Made by a program: the position numbers and the translations under genes. The notes beneath the pieces were generated by a model, which was given only the letters and a program-made list of their open reading frames with translations, had not been told where the DNA came from and searched no databases. From the NCBI RefSeq assembly GCF_045291395.1, contig NZ_CP152342.1, forward strand, positions 682,001-746,000: a DNA stretch of 64,000 nucleotides, given 5' to 3'. How positions within the stretch are numbered: the stretch's first letter is position 1; each line of letters starts with the position of its first letter. This document shows, in pieces, positions 1 to 8,534 of this stretch. The stretch comes from MR-S7 sp000400995 (GTDB lineage: Bacteria > Pseudomonadota > Gammaproteobacteria > Burkholderiales > Burkholderiaceae_C).

Positions 1-998
1 GCCATCTGCTGGCTGTCTCCCGTGTCCCAGCCGAACTCGTGGGCGAGCGGCCCGAGGTAGAGCGCCGCGTCGGCCACCCGGGTCGTGATGACCACGTCCG
101 CGCCCTGCTGCAGCGCCTGGACGATGCCCTCGCATCCCAGGTAGGCCTCGGCGGAAACGATACCGTCCTCGAGGTCGGCGATGGCCTGGCCGTTCTCCGA
201 GAACCGCAGGCCCAGTCCGGCGATGCGGTCGGTGAGGATGCCTCCCGAGACGGCGGCCACGCGCAGGTCCGCAATGCCGAGTTCTCCGGCCAGTTCCTGC
301 ACGGCCTGCGCGGCAGCATGAGGGTCCAGCCAGCCCTGGTTGCTGATGATGCGGATTCCGCGCTGCTTGCATTCGGCCAGCACGGGGCGCAGGCGGTCCA
401 GCAGGTAGGGGTCGTAGGGCGGGGTGGCGTGGCCGTCGTTGAGGGCGACCTGGGCGGCGCTCATCGTCACTTCGGACATCGATTCGAAGCAGAGGTAGTC
501 GATGGCCTCGTCCCGCACGAGAGACAGCGCGGGCTCGAAGCGGTCGCGTGACCAGGCCGTGGCTGCCGCGAGGCGGATCGTGCCTGCCGGCTTGGCGGCA
601 TCCCCGGATGGCCTGCTGCGCGGCCCTTCCTCGGTGGCCGGCCTGTCCTTGCGCTCCACGTAGCCTGCGGGCACCCGCACCGGCAGCATGAGCATGAGGG
701 ACGACAGGGCCTTGCCCGATTCTTCGAAGGCCAGCGTCCGCGACCGGCCTCCTTCGAGCACTTCGTCCAGCACGAAGTTGAGGGCGCCGATGCGCGGCAC
801 TTCGTACCGTGCGATGCTGCCGCGGGTGATCGGCCCGAAGACCTTGCGCACCGCGTCCACGGTGACTTGCTCGCACAGCAGGCCGTAGTCTTGCGGTTCG
901 TAGGCGATGACCGAAATCATCGAGCTGTTGCCTTTCTCGCCGGAGCGCGCATGGGCAACCTCCCTGAGGCACACGGTTTTCGTTGCGGGCGAATTCAT
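1..998 (-). CDS. AtuA-like acyclic terpene utilisation family protein (partial)
   Basis: The reading frame is open from ATG 998 to the window edge, about 332 codons, so the C-terminus is missing. Residues 1 to about 105 resemble the small ferredoxin-fold domain that accompanies AtuA proteins (motif HARSGEKGN near residue 16). After a charged linker, from about residue 140, comes the start of the AtuA/DUF1446 domain (YLCFESMSE, IISNQGWLDP, AAVSGG). The small domain is more usually C-terminal or a separate protein, so the order here is unusual. The start overlaps the stop of the upstream Bug gene as ATGA, so the two are co-transcribed and translationally coupled. The family is linked to catabolism of branched acyl-CoA or isoprenoid compounds; the substrate is unknown here. 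Confidence 0.75.
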   Translation of the reverse strand, partial: MNSPATKTVCLREVAHARSGEKGNSSMISVIAYEPQDYGLLCEQVTVDAVRKVFGPITRGSIARYEVPRIGALNFVLDEVLEGGRSRTLAFEESGKALSSLMLMLPVRVPAGYVERKDRPATEEGPRSRPSGDAAKPAGTIRLAAATAWSRDRFEPALSLVRDEAIDYLCFESMSEVTMSAAQVALNDGHATPPYDPYLLDRLRPVLAECKQRGIRIISNQGWLDPHAAAQAVQELAGELGIADLRVAAVSGGILTDRIAGLGLRFSENGQAIADLEDGIVSAEAYLGCEGIVQALQQGADVVITTRVADAALYLGPLAHEFGWDTGDSQQM

Positions 999-1978
999 TG
1001 CGCGGTGGCTCCTGTCGTCTGGATCACTTTGGCCCATTTGGCGATGTCCGCTTCCACGAACCGGCGGAACGCCTCCGGCGTATCCACCGCCAGCGTGAAC
1101 CCTTGCGCGCCGAACTGCCTGGCCATGCCGGCGTCGCGTGCCGCGTCCACGAGGGACCGGTGGATCTTCGCGATGACGGCGTCCGGAGTGGATGCCGGGG
1201 CAAAGAGCCCCATCCATGCGCTGGCGTCGAAGCCGGCGACGCCTTGCTCGGCAGGCGTGGCCACGTCGGGCAGCAGCGGCGTGCGCTCTGGTGCCAGCAC
1301 GGCAATGGCCTTGAGCTTGCCGTCGCGGATATGGGGCACCAGGGCAGGGGTCTGGTAGAAGATCAGGGGCACGTGGCCGGCGATGGTGTCGGTGATGCCC
1401 TGTCCGACCTCCTTGTAGGGAACGTGGCTCAACGGGGCGCCGGTGCTGAGCTTCAACAGCTCTCCGGCCATCTGCCCCGAAGATCCCACGCCGCCCGTGG
1501 CGTAGCTGAGGCTGCCGCGCGCCTTGGCGTAGGCCACCAGCTCCTGCAGGTTGTTGACGGGCAAGTCCTTGTTGACGGCGAGCAGGTTGGGGAAATAGGC
1601 CACCAGCGAGATCGGCTTGAAGTCCCGCATGACGTTGAATGACTGGTCCTTGAGCAGCGATGCGTTGATGGAGTGGGACGAAATGGTTCCCATCACGAGC
1701 GTGTAGCCGTCGGGCGGCGCCTTGGCCACGAAGGCGCTGCCCAGCGCGCCGCCTGCGCCGGCCCGGTTCTCGACGACGACGTTCTGCCCCAGTTCGCCGG
1801 CCAACTGCTTGGCCAGCACCCGGGTGAGGATGTCCGTGCTCGAGCCGGCCCCATAGGGCACCACGATGGTGACCGGGCGGCTGGGGTAGCTCGCGGGCTG
1901 CGCTGCGCCAGCGGCGGCCCAGAGCATGGCGAGCGTTCCCAAGCCCGTGTACAAGAATTTCGACGCGATCCGGCGCAT
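995..1978 (-). CDS. TctC/Bug-family tripartite tricarboxylate solute-binding protein
   Basis: This is a 327-residue periplasmic binding protein. It has an N-terminal signal peptide (MRRIASKFLYTG, hydrophobic core, AQPA cleavage area) and then the family motifs YPSRPVTIVVPYGAG, VVENRAGAGG and DGYTLVMG. ATG 1978 was chosen because an AAGGAG ribosome-binding site lies just upstream; an open frame continues to 2053 but has no such site. Bug proteins bind small carboxylic acids or similar solutes. No TctA/TctB membrane genes are nearby, as is common for betaproteobacterial Bug paralogues. It is divergent from a LysR regulator and forms an operon with the AtuA-like gene. Confidence 0.88.
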   Translation of the reverse strand: MRRIASKFLYTGLGTLAMLWAAAGAAQPASYPSRPVTIVVPYGAGSSTDILTRVLAKQLAGELGQNVVVENRAGAGGALGSAFVAKAPPDGYTLVMGTISSHSINASLLKDQSFNVMRDFKPISLVAYFPNLLAVNKDLPVNNLQELVAYAKARGSLSYATGGVGSSGQMAGELLKLSTGAPLSHVPYKEVGQGITDTIAGHVPLIFYQTPALVPHIRDGKLKAIAVLAPERTPLLPDVATPAEQGVAGFDASAWMGLFAPASTPDAVIAKIHRSLVDAARDAGMARQFGAQGFTLAVDTPEAFRRFVEADIAKWAKVIQTTGATAQ

Positions 1979-2091
1979 GGCATGTCTCCTTGTGGCGCTT
2001 GTGCGAGAGCGCCTTTTCGGACGCATCCTAAGAGCCGCACCGTATTGCAGCAATTAATAAATCTGTAAGAATTGATCGCAGGAGATGATCA
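1979..2091. promoter_or_regulatory. Divergent promoter region with candidate LysR operator
   Basis: This 113-bp gap separates the divergent Bug and LysR genes, the classic place for a LysR operator. It contains the short palindrome ATTGC-A-GCAAT at 2044-2054 inside a locally AT-rich stretch, plus AGGAG ribosome-binding sites facing both ways. LysR proteins usually bind T-N11-A dyads, and this palindrome is the best candidate, but no binding is shown. Confidence 0.4.
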
Positions 2092-3084
2092 ATGCTGCAA
2101 CGATGGCCTCCCGAGCTGCGCCGGGTGAACCTGAACCAGCTGGTGTCCTTTGCGGCCGTGGCCCAGCAGCAGAGCTTCCGCCGCGCAGCGGAGCAATTGC
2201 ACGTATCGCAATCGGCCCTGAGCGTTCACGTCCAGCACATCGAGGCTGCGCTGGGGGTGAAGCTGTTCGTGCGCGATACCCGCTCCGTGGCGCTGACGCC
2301 GGAGGGCGAGCGCCTGTACGGCGCGGTGGACGTGGCAGGCAATACCCTGGCACGCGTCATACGGCAGCTCAAGGACGAGGCTGCCTTGCGCGCAGGCTCC
2401 GTGAGCGTGGCGGTGTTGCCCTCGCTGACGGCCACGTTCATGCCGCAGGCCATGCGCAGGTTCCGGGAGCGGCATCCCGGGATCGAGGTGCGGATGTGCG
2501 ACGTGGACTCCCAGCGTGCCCACGAGAAACTGGTGAATGCCGAGGTGGACATTGCCGTCGTGTCGCGCCGCGAGAGATCCGAGGGCGTCGATTTCACTGC
2601 GCTGTTCGAGGATGAACTGGTGGTCGTGGTGCCAGACGCACTGCCGGAACTGGCAGGCCGCAAGACGCTGGCGCCGAAACAGCTGGCGGCCTATCCGTTG
2701 CTCCTCAATCCGCGCGGCGTGGATCTTCGTGAAATCATCGAGGAACGCTTCCGCTCCGCGGGCCTCGCCGTGGAGCCTGCGCAGGAACTGACCGGTACGT
2801 ACCCGCTGGTGTCGCTGGTGCGCCTGGGCCTGGGCGTGAGCATCCAGCCCCGGGTAGCGCTGCATGGCGTGAGCCTAGAGGGGTGCCGCCTGGTTGAATT
2901 CCGGCCGGCAACCGTCAGGGAGATCGGGCTGCTGCTGTTGAAGGATGCCCCCCATTCGCCGGCGACGCTGGCGTTCATGGAATGCCTCAAGGCAATGGAT
3001 ACGGCGGATCTGTCGAGGCCGGCGCCCAGGAGGGCGCGACGAGGCGTGTTGTCCGACACCGCCAAGGCCCTATCGATGAAATAG
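2092..3084 (+). CDS. LysR-type transcriptional regulator
   Basis: The protein has 330 residues. The N-terminal winged helix-turn-helix (about residues 13-72: NLNQLVSFAAVAQQQSFRRA, HVSQSALSVHVQHIEAALG) is followed by a substrate-binding domain (from about 100) with the typical VGLGVSIQP-like segment near its end. It is slightly longer than the usual 300 because of a basic C-terminal tail (PAPRRARRG). The start has an AGGAG site at 2080-2084. It lies divergent to the Bug and AtuA-like pair and probably controls them; the inducer is unknown. Confidence 0.9.
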   Translation: MLQRWPPELRRVNLNQLVSFAAVAQQQSFRRAAEQLHVSQSALSVHVQHIEAALGVKLFVRDTRSVALTPEGERLYGAVDVAGNTLARVIRQLKDEAALRAGSVSVAVLPSLTATFMPQAMRRFRERHPGIEVRMCDVDSQRAHEKLVNAEVDIAVVSRRERSEGVDFTALFEDELVVVVPDALPELAGRKTLAPKQLAAYPLLLNPRGVDLREIIEERFRSAGLAVEPAQELTGTYPLVSLVRLGLGVSIQPRVALHGVSLEGCRLVEFRPATVREIGLLLLKDAPHSPATLAFMECLKAMDTADLSRPAPRRARRGVLSDTAKALSMK

Positions 3085-3139
3085 TGTGCCCCCGGCTCCG
3101 CCGGCGCGCGCCGTAACCCTGGGAACCCGAAGGAACCTC

Positions 3140-5221
3140 ATGCCAAACGAAAAAACCGAAACACCGGCGCCTCCCGCGGAAGACATGGCGGCACGCCCCG
3201 CCCCGCGCCTCACCTTCGCCGCGCCTGTGGTGGTGCCCTCGCTCGTGGTGCTGGGCCTGCTGCTGGTGGGGTGCGGCCTGTTCCCGCAGCAGGCCGACCG
3301 GTTTTTCTCGGGCATGCAGGCCTGGGTGGTGGGGCATTTCGACTGGTTCTACAGCGTGGCGGTGACGCTGTTCCTCGCCTTCCTGGTGCTGGTGGCGGCC
3401 AGCCGGTTCGGCGACATCCGGCTGGGGCCGGACGATGCCAAGCCCGAGTTCAGCTTCCTCTCGTGGACGGCCATGCTGTTCGCGGCGGGCATGGGCATCG
3501 GGCTCATGTACTTCGGCGTGGGCGAGCCGCTGCAACACTACCTCAAGCCGCCCACGGCCCTGCCCGATACGCCCGATGCGGCGCGCGAGGCGCTGCAGTC
3601 CACCTTCTTCCACTGGGGCTTCCACGCCTGGGCGGTGTACGGCACGATGGGGCTGGTGCTGGCGTACTTCGGCTTCCGCTACAACCTGCCGCTCACGATG
3701 CGCTCGGGGCTGTACCCGCTGCTGCAGCAGCGCATCAACGGGCCCATCGGCCACACGGTGGACGCCTTCGCGCTCGTGGGCACCATCGCGGGCATCGCCA
3801 CCACGCTGGGCTACGGCGCGCTGCAGCTGGCTGCGGGCATCGGCCTGATGACCGACTGGAACACCGACACCGCGCTGTTCCGCGTGGCGGTGGTCGTGGT
3901 GGTCGTCTCCCTGGCGGGGCTGTCGGCGGCCTCGGGGCTGGACAAGGGCGTGCGCGTGCTCTCCGAGTTCAACCTCTGCCTCTCGTTCGTGCTGCTGGCC
4001 TTCGTCATCGTCTGCGGGCCCACGGTGCACCTGTTCCAGGCGCTCAGCGAGAACGTGGGCAACTACCTCTCGGGCCTGGCGCAGATGTCGCTGCGCACCT
4101 TCGCCTACGAGTCGCCGCAGGAGCCGGGCTGGTACGGCCAGTGGACGGTGCTCTACTGGGCATGGTGGATCTCCTGGTCGCCCTTCGTGGGCATGTTCAT
4201 CGCGCGCATCTCGCGCGGGCGCACGGTGCGTGAGTTCATCGTGGGCGTGCTGCTCGTGCCCACCGCGTTCAACCTGCTGTGGATGACGGCCTTCGGCAAC
4301 AGCGCGATCTGGATCGACACCCACGTGGCGCAGGGCGCGCTGGCGCAGACGGCCGGCAACGTGGACGCGCTGCTGTTCCGCTTCTTCGAATACCTGCCGT
4401 GGGCCAAGGCCGTCTCGTGGCTGGCCATCGTGCTGATCGCGGTGTTCTTCGTCACCTCGGCCGACTCGGGCGCCTACGTGGTGGATGCCATCGCCACGCG
4501 CGGCAACCCGCGCTCGCCCGTGTGGCAGCGGCTCTTCTGGGCGGCGGTGCTGGGCGTGACGGCCGCGGTGCTGCTGGTGGCAGGCGGCCTCAAGGCACTG
4601 CAGGCGCTGACGCTGGGCGCGGCCCTGCCGGTGGCGGCCATCATGGTGGCGCTGTGCTGGGGCCTGTGGCGCGGCATGCAGGCCGACCGCGCGCATTCCG
4701 CCCAGGAGCTGGCGCATGCCACGAACTTCTGGAGCGGCCAGCACTGGCGCAAGCGCCTGGAGCAGATCGTGCACCAGCCCACGCGCGAGGACGTGCTGCG
4801 CTTCATGCACAGCGTGGTGCTGCCCGCGATGCGCGACGTGGCGGCCGAGCTGGACCGCCGCGGCGTGCAGGCCCATGTGCAGGACGACACCGCCACCGGC
4901 GAGGGTGAGGGCGAGGCCGCGTCGGTGCGCCTGACCATCCCCATGGCCGAGCTGCGCGACTTCGTCTACGGCGTGCGCCCCGTGCGGCGCAAGCTGCCGG
5001 GCTTCATGCTGACGGAGGTGGCGCAGGACGAGGAGCGGCGCTACGTGGTGGAGCCCGTCACCTTCTTCGCCGACGGGCGCCAGGGCTACGACATCCAGTA
5101 CCTGCGCGGCGAGGAACTCATCGCCGACATCCTGCGGCACTACGAGCGCTACCTGTCCGTGAGCGCTGACCGGCGCACTCAGCTGCTCAACCGCGCACCG
5201 GGCCACACCGACCCTGCGTAA
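3140..5221 (+). CDS. betT: BCCT-family choline/betaine transporter, BetT-like
   Basis: This is a 693-residue sodium- or proton-coupled uptake system of the inner membrane with about 12 hydrophobic segments. The family signature is present twice over: GMGIGLMYFGVGEP near residue 117 and WAWWISWSPFVGMFIARISRGR near 345. After the last membrane helix there is a cytoplasmic tail of about 170 residues, as in long BetT-type choline transporters, where the tail senses osmotic strength. ATG 3140 was chosen for the AAGGAA site upstream. No betaine synthesis genes are adjacent, so the substrate (choline, betaine or carnitine) is inferred from the family only. Confidence 0.88.
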   Translation: MPNEKTETPAPPAEDMAARPAPRLTFAAPVVVPSLVVLGLLLVGCGLFPQQADRFFSGMQAWVVGHFDWFYSVAVTLFLAFLVLVAASRFGDIRLGPDDAKPEFSFLSWTAMLFAAGMGIGLMYFGVGEPLQHYLKPPTALPDTPDAAREALQSTFFHWGFHAWAVYGTMGLVLAYFGFRYNLPLTMRSGLYPLLQQRINGPIGHTVDAFALVGTIAGIATTLGYGALQLAAGIGLMTDWNTDTALFRVAVVVVVVSLAGLSAASGLDKGVRVLSEFNLCLSFVLLAFVIVCGPTVHLFQALSENVGNYLSGLAQMSLRTFAYESPQEPGWYGQWTVLYWAWWISWSPFVGMFIARISRGRTVREFIVGVLLVPTAFNLLWMTAFGNSAIWIDTHVAQGALAQTAGNVDALLFRFFEYLPWAKAVSWLAIVLIAVFFVTSADSGAYVVDAIATRGNPRSPVWQRLFWAAVLGVTAAVLLVAGGLKALQALTLGAALPVAAIMVALCWGLWRGMQADRAHSAQELAHATNFWSGQHWRKRLEQIVHQPTREDVLRFMHSVVLPAMRDVAAELDRRGVQAHVQDDTATGEGEGEAASVRLTIPMAELRDFVYGVRPVRRKLPGFMLTEVAQDEERRYVVEPVTFFADGRQGYDIQYLRGEELIADILRHYERYLSVSADRRTQLLNRAPGHTDPA

Positions 5222-5226
5222 CCGCG

Positions 5227-5250
5227 CATGGCTGTCATATGACAGCCATG
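5227..5250. repeat. Perfect 24-bp palindrome downstream of betT
   Basis: The 12-bp arm CATGGCTGTCAT is followed directly by its exact reverse complement, without a spacer. It starts six bases after the betT stop codon. There is no T-run, so it is a poor intrinsic terminator. It contains CTGTCAT, the PhoB half-site word, in both orientations. It may be an operator or a transcript-end hairpin. Confidence 0.5.
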
Positions 5251-5273
5251 CCACAGAAAAACCCTGAAGAAAA

Positions 5274-5314
5274 ACGTAACGCCGCTGTCACGACACGCCT
5301 CTAAACTGCCGCGA
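5274..5314 (+). promoter_or_regulatory. Candidate Pho box and -10 of the ugp operon
   Basis: Two 7-mers spaced by four bases, ACGTAAC (5274-5280) and CTGTCAC (5285-5291), resemble a PhoB box. The second is followed after 10 bp by TAAACT (5302-5307), the same spacing as in the E. coli phoA promoter. Transcription would begin close to the ugpC ATG at 5314, where no ribosome-binding site is visible, so a leaderless mRNA is possible. PhoB control fits the substrate of the operon. The first 7-mer matches poorly. Confidence 0.4.
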
Positions 5315-6336
5315 TGTCACTGATCGAGCTTGACGCGGTTGCCAAATCCTGGGGGGCGACCACCGCATTGCAGTCCATGCACCTGCGCATTGAGCCAGGT
5401 TCCTTCTGCGTGCTGCTGGGTCCCTCGGGCTGCGGCAAATCGACCACGCTGCGCATCATCGCGGGGCTGGAGACGGCCACGTCGGGCCGCGTGCTGATCG
5501 ACGGGCAGGACGTCACCCACCGTCCGCCCGCGCAGCGCGGCATCGCGATGGTGTTCCAGAACTACGCGCTGTTCCCGCACCTGACGGTGGGCGAGAACAT
5601 CGGCTTCGGCCTCTCGGTGCGCAAGGTGCCCAAGGCCGAGGCGGCCGCGCGCGTGGCCCAGGCGGCGGAGCTGCTGGGCCTGGCGCACCTGCTGGAGCGG
5701 CGCCCCGCGCAGCTCTCGGGCGGGCAGCAGCAGCGCGTGGCGCTGGGCCGCGCGCTGGTGGCGCAGGCGCGCGTGTGCCTGATGGACGAGCCGCTCTCCA
5801 ACCTCGACGCCCAGCTGCGCCAGGAGATGCGCACCGAGCTGCGCGAGCTGCAGCAGCGCCTGGGCCTCACCGTGGTCTACGTGACGCACGACCAGACCGA
5901 GGCCATGAGCATGGCCGACCAGGTGGTGCTGCTGCACCAGGGCCGCGTGGAGCAGTGCGCGCCGCCGCGCGCCGTCTATGCCGCGCCCGCCACCACCTTC
6001 GCCGCGCGCTTCATCGGCACGCCGCCCATGAACCTGCTGCGGCTCGACGCGGGCCGCATCGCGGGCACCGACATCGCCGCCGGCCCCGCGCACGCGCACT
6101 GGCTGGGCCTGCGGCCCGAGGCGGTGGAACTGGCCGACGCGGGCGTGCCCGCCGCCGTGCAGAGCCAGGAATACCTGGGCGCCGACGCCGTGCTGCGCTG
6201 CGCCGTGGGCAGCGAGACCCTCACCGTGCGCGCGCCGGGCCAGCAGTTGGCCGCGCACGGCCAGCCGGTGCACCTGCGCTGGCAGGCGCACGACCAGCAT
6301 TTCTTCGATGCCGACGGCCAGCGCATCGCCATCTGA
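5314..6336 (+). CDS. ugpC: ABC importer ATPase, UgpC-like (sn-glycerol-3-phosphate)
   Basis: This 340-residue ATPase belongs to the CUT1/MalK group. Walker A is GPSGCGKST (residues 36-44), the signature is LSGGQQQRVALGRAL (about 131), Walker B is VCLMDEPLSNLD and the switch histidine is in YVTHD. A C-terminal TOBE-like regulatory domain of about 100 residues follows. It is the first gene of a C-B-A-E operon; the spacing to ugpB is 18 bp. Assignment to glycerol-3-phosphate rather than another sugar rests on the UgpB-like binding protein and the upstream Pho box. Confidence 0.8.
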   Translation: MSLIELDAVAKSWGATTALQSMHLRIEPGSFCVLLGPSGCGKSTTLRIIAGLETATSGRVLIDGQDVTHRPPAQRGIAMVFQNYALFPHLTVGENIGFGLSVRKVPKAEAAARVAQAAELLGLAHLLERRPAQLSGGQQQRVALGRALVAQARVCLMDEPLSNLDAQLRQEMRTELRELQQRLGLTVVYVTHDQTEAMSMADQVVLLHQGRVEQCAPPRAVYAAPATTFAARFIGTPPMNLLRLDAGRIAGTDIAAGPAHAHWLGLRPEAVELADAGVPAAVQSQEYLGADAVLRCAVGSETLTVRAPGQQLAAHGQPVHLRWQAHDQHFFDADGQRIAI

Positions 6337-6354
6337 ACTCCAAGGAGCCTTCCC

Positions 6355-7641
6355 ATGCAACGCAAGACCTTCCTGCAAGCCGTTTCCGCCGCCGCCCTGG
6401 CTGCCTGCGCCACGGGCGCGCTGGCCCAGACCGTGGAGGTGCCGTTCTACTACCCTGTGGCCGTGGGCGGCCCCATCACCAAGGTGATCGACGGCTACGC
6501 CGAGGCGTTCAACAAGGCCCACCCCGGCATCAAGGTCACGCCCATCTACGCGGGCACGTACCAGGAGACCATCGTCAAGGCGCTCACCGCGCACAAGTCG
6601 GGCAAGCCGCCGGCCACCTCGGTGCTGCTGTCCACCGACATGTTCACGCTGATCGACGAGGACGCCATCGCCCCCATCGACGACTTCGTGAAGACCGATG
6701 CCGACCGCGCGTGGCTCAAGGGCTTCTACCCCGCCTTCATGGCCAACAGCCAGACGGGCGGCAAGACCTGGGGCATTCCGTTCCAGCGCTCCACCGTGGT
6801 CATGTACTACAACAAGGAAGCGTTCAAGGAAGCAGGGCTCGACCCCAGCAAGGCGCCCGCCAACTGGAAGGAGCTGAAGGAGGCCGCGCGCAAGCTCACC
6901 AAGAAGGACGCGGGCGGCAACGTCACGCAGTACGGCATCCAGATCCCCTCCACCGGCTTCGCTTACTGGATGCTGCAGACGCTGACCACGCCCAACGACG
7001 TGCTGCTGGCCAACGAGGCGGGCACCAAGGTCACGTTCGACAACCCCAAGGTGATCGAGGCGCTGGACTTTTGGGTCAACCTCGCCAAGGACGGCGTGCA
7101 CCCCAAGGGCGTGGTGGAGTGGGGCACCACGCCCAAGGACTTCTTCGAGAAGAAGGCCGCCATCATCATCACGACCACGGGCAACCTGACCAACGTGAAG
7201 GCCAACGCCAAGTTCGACTTCGGCGTGGCGCAGATCGCGGGCAATGTGCGCAAGGGCGGCTCGCCCACGGGCGGCGGCAACTTCTATATCTTCAAGAAGG
7301 CTCCCAAGGAGCAGCAGCAGGCCGCGTTCGAGTTCGCCAAGTGGATCACCCAGCGCGGGAACGCCGCGCAGTGGAGCATGGACAGCGGCTACGTCGCCGT
7401 CTCGCCCGCCGCCTACGACACGCCCGCGCTGAAGAAATATGGCCAGGAATTCCCGCCCGCCCTCGTCGCGCGCGACCAGCTGCCCGTGTCGGTGGCCGAG
7501 TTCTCCACGCACGAGAACCAGCGCGTGACCAAGGTGCTGAACGACGCCATCCAGGCCGCGCTCAACGGCACCAAGACCTCGGCCCAGGCCCTGAAGGACG
7601 CGCAGCGCGAGGCCGACCGTATCCTGCGCTCCTATAAGTGA
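6355..7641 (+). CDS. ugpB: ABC importer solute-binding protein, UgpB-like
   Basis: This 428-residue periplasmic protein has a Sec signal peptide ending in GALAQ (about residue 25). The mature start, with VEVPFYYPVAVGGP and AHPGIKVTPIYAGTYQET, matches the layout of UgpB family proteins, which carry the substrate to the UgpAE channel. An AAGGAG site precedes the ATG. The stop overlaps the next gene as TGATG. It could serve glycerol-3-phosphate or glycerophosphodiesters; the alternative is a generic family 1 sugar binder. Confidence 0.75.
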   Translation: MQRKTFLQAVSAAALAACATGALAQTVEVPFYYPVAVGGPITKVIDGYAEAFNKAHPGIKVTPIYAGTYQETIVKALTAHKSGKPPATSVLLSTDMFTLIDEDAIAPIDDFVKTDADRAWLKGFYPAFMANSQTGGKTWGIPFQRSTVVMYYNKEAFKEAGLDPSKAPANWKELKEAARKLTKKDAGGNVTQYGIQIPSTGFAYWMLQTLTTPNDVLLANEAGTKVTFDNPKVIEALDFWVNLAKDGVHPKGVVEWGTTPKDFFEKKAAIIITTTGNLTNVKANAKFDFGVAQIAGNVRKGGSPTGGGNFYIFKKAPKEQQQAAFEFAKWITQRGNAAQWSMDSGYVAVSPAAYDTPALKKYGQEFPPALVARDQLPVSVAEFSTHENQRVTKVLNDAIQAALNGTKTSAQALKDAQREADRILRSYK

Positions 7642-8534
7642 TGAACGCGTCGCCCAACGCGGGAGCCAGCCAGCGCGCAGTGCATGCGTGGCTGCTGTTG
7701 CTGCCCGCGCTGGCGCTGCTGGTCGCGTTCACGCACTGGCCCGCCGTCGCCACGCTGATCGACAGTTTCTTTTCCACCCCGCGCGGCGCGCGTCCGGCCG
7801 AGTGGGTGGGGCTGGAGAACTATGCGGTCATGGTCGACGATCCGGTGTTCTGGCAGGCCGTGCGCAACAACCTCTGGTTCGCGGGGGCGACGATTCCGCT
7901 CTCCATCGGCCTCGCGCTGCTCATGGCGCTGTGGGTCAACGAACGCATGGCCGGCCGTACGCTGGTGCGCATGGCCTACTTCACGCCCACGGTGCTGCCC
8001 ATGATCGCCGTGGCCAACATCTGGCTGTTCTTCTACACGCCGCAGTATGGGCTGCTGGAGCAGTTCACCGGCGCGCTCGGCATGCCCTCGCGCAACTGGC
8101 TGGGCGACCCGTCCACGGCGCTGGCCTGCGTCACCGTGGTGGCGGTGTGGAAGGAGGCCGGCTTCTTCATGATCTTCTACCTAGCCGCGCTGCAGACGCT
8201 GAACCCCAGCCTCAAGGAAGCCGCCGCCATCGAGGGCGCGTCGCGCTGGTATTTCTTCCGCCGCGTGCAGTGGCCACTGCTCATGCCCACCACGCTGTTC
8301 GTGCTGATCAACGCGGTCATCAACGCCTTCCGCCTTGTCGACCACATCTTCATCCTCACGCGCGGCGGGCCGGACAACGCCACCACGCTGCTGCTCTACC
8401 ACCTGTACGAAGTGGGCTTCAAGTTCTGGGACACGGGCTACGCCGCCGCCATCACCGTGGTGCTGGTCGTGGTGCTCGCCAGCGTGGCGCTGATCCAGTT
8501 CTTCGTCCTGGACAAGCGGGTGCACTACAAGTGA
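7641..8534 (+). CDS. ugpA: ABC importer permease, UgpA-like
   Basis: The 297-residue inner-membrane protein has about six hydrophobic segments. The EAA loop of binding-protein-dependent permeases is visible as EAAAIEGASRWYFFRRVQWP near residue 195; it contacts the ATPase. ATG 7641 overlaps the ugpB stop; a GTG three bases earlier is an alternative start. It pairs with the next permease to form the channel. Confidence 0.82.
   Translation: MNASPNAGASQRAVHAWLLLLPALALLVAFTHWPAVATLIDSFFSTPRGARPAEWVGLENYAVMVDDPVFWQAVRNNLWFAGATIPLSIGLALLMALWVNERMAGRTLVRMAYFTPTVLPMIAVANIWLFFYTPQYGLLEQFTGALGMPSRNWLGDPSTALACVTVVAVWKEAGFFMIFYLAALQTLNPSLKEAAAIEGASRWYFFRRVQWPLLMPTTLFVLINAVINAFRLVDHIFILTRGGPDNATTLLLYHLYEVGFKFWDTGYAAAITVVLVVVLASVALIQFFVLDKRVHYK

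Noticed and set aside
2987..5254. A leftward open frame of about 755 codons opposite the BCCT transporter
   Set aside because: High GC content gives long open antisense frames; the sequence is rich in His, Arg, Gly and Ala with no domain, and the rightward frame is a clear transporter.
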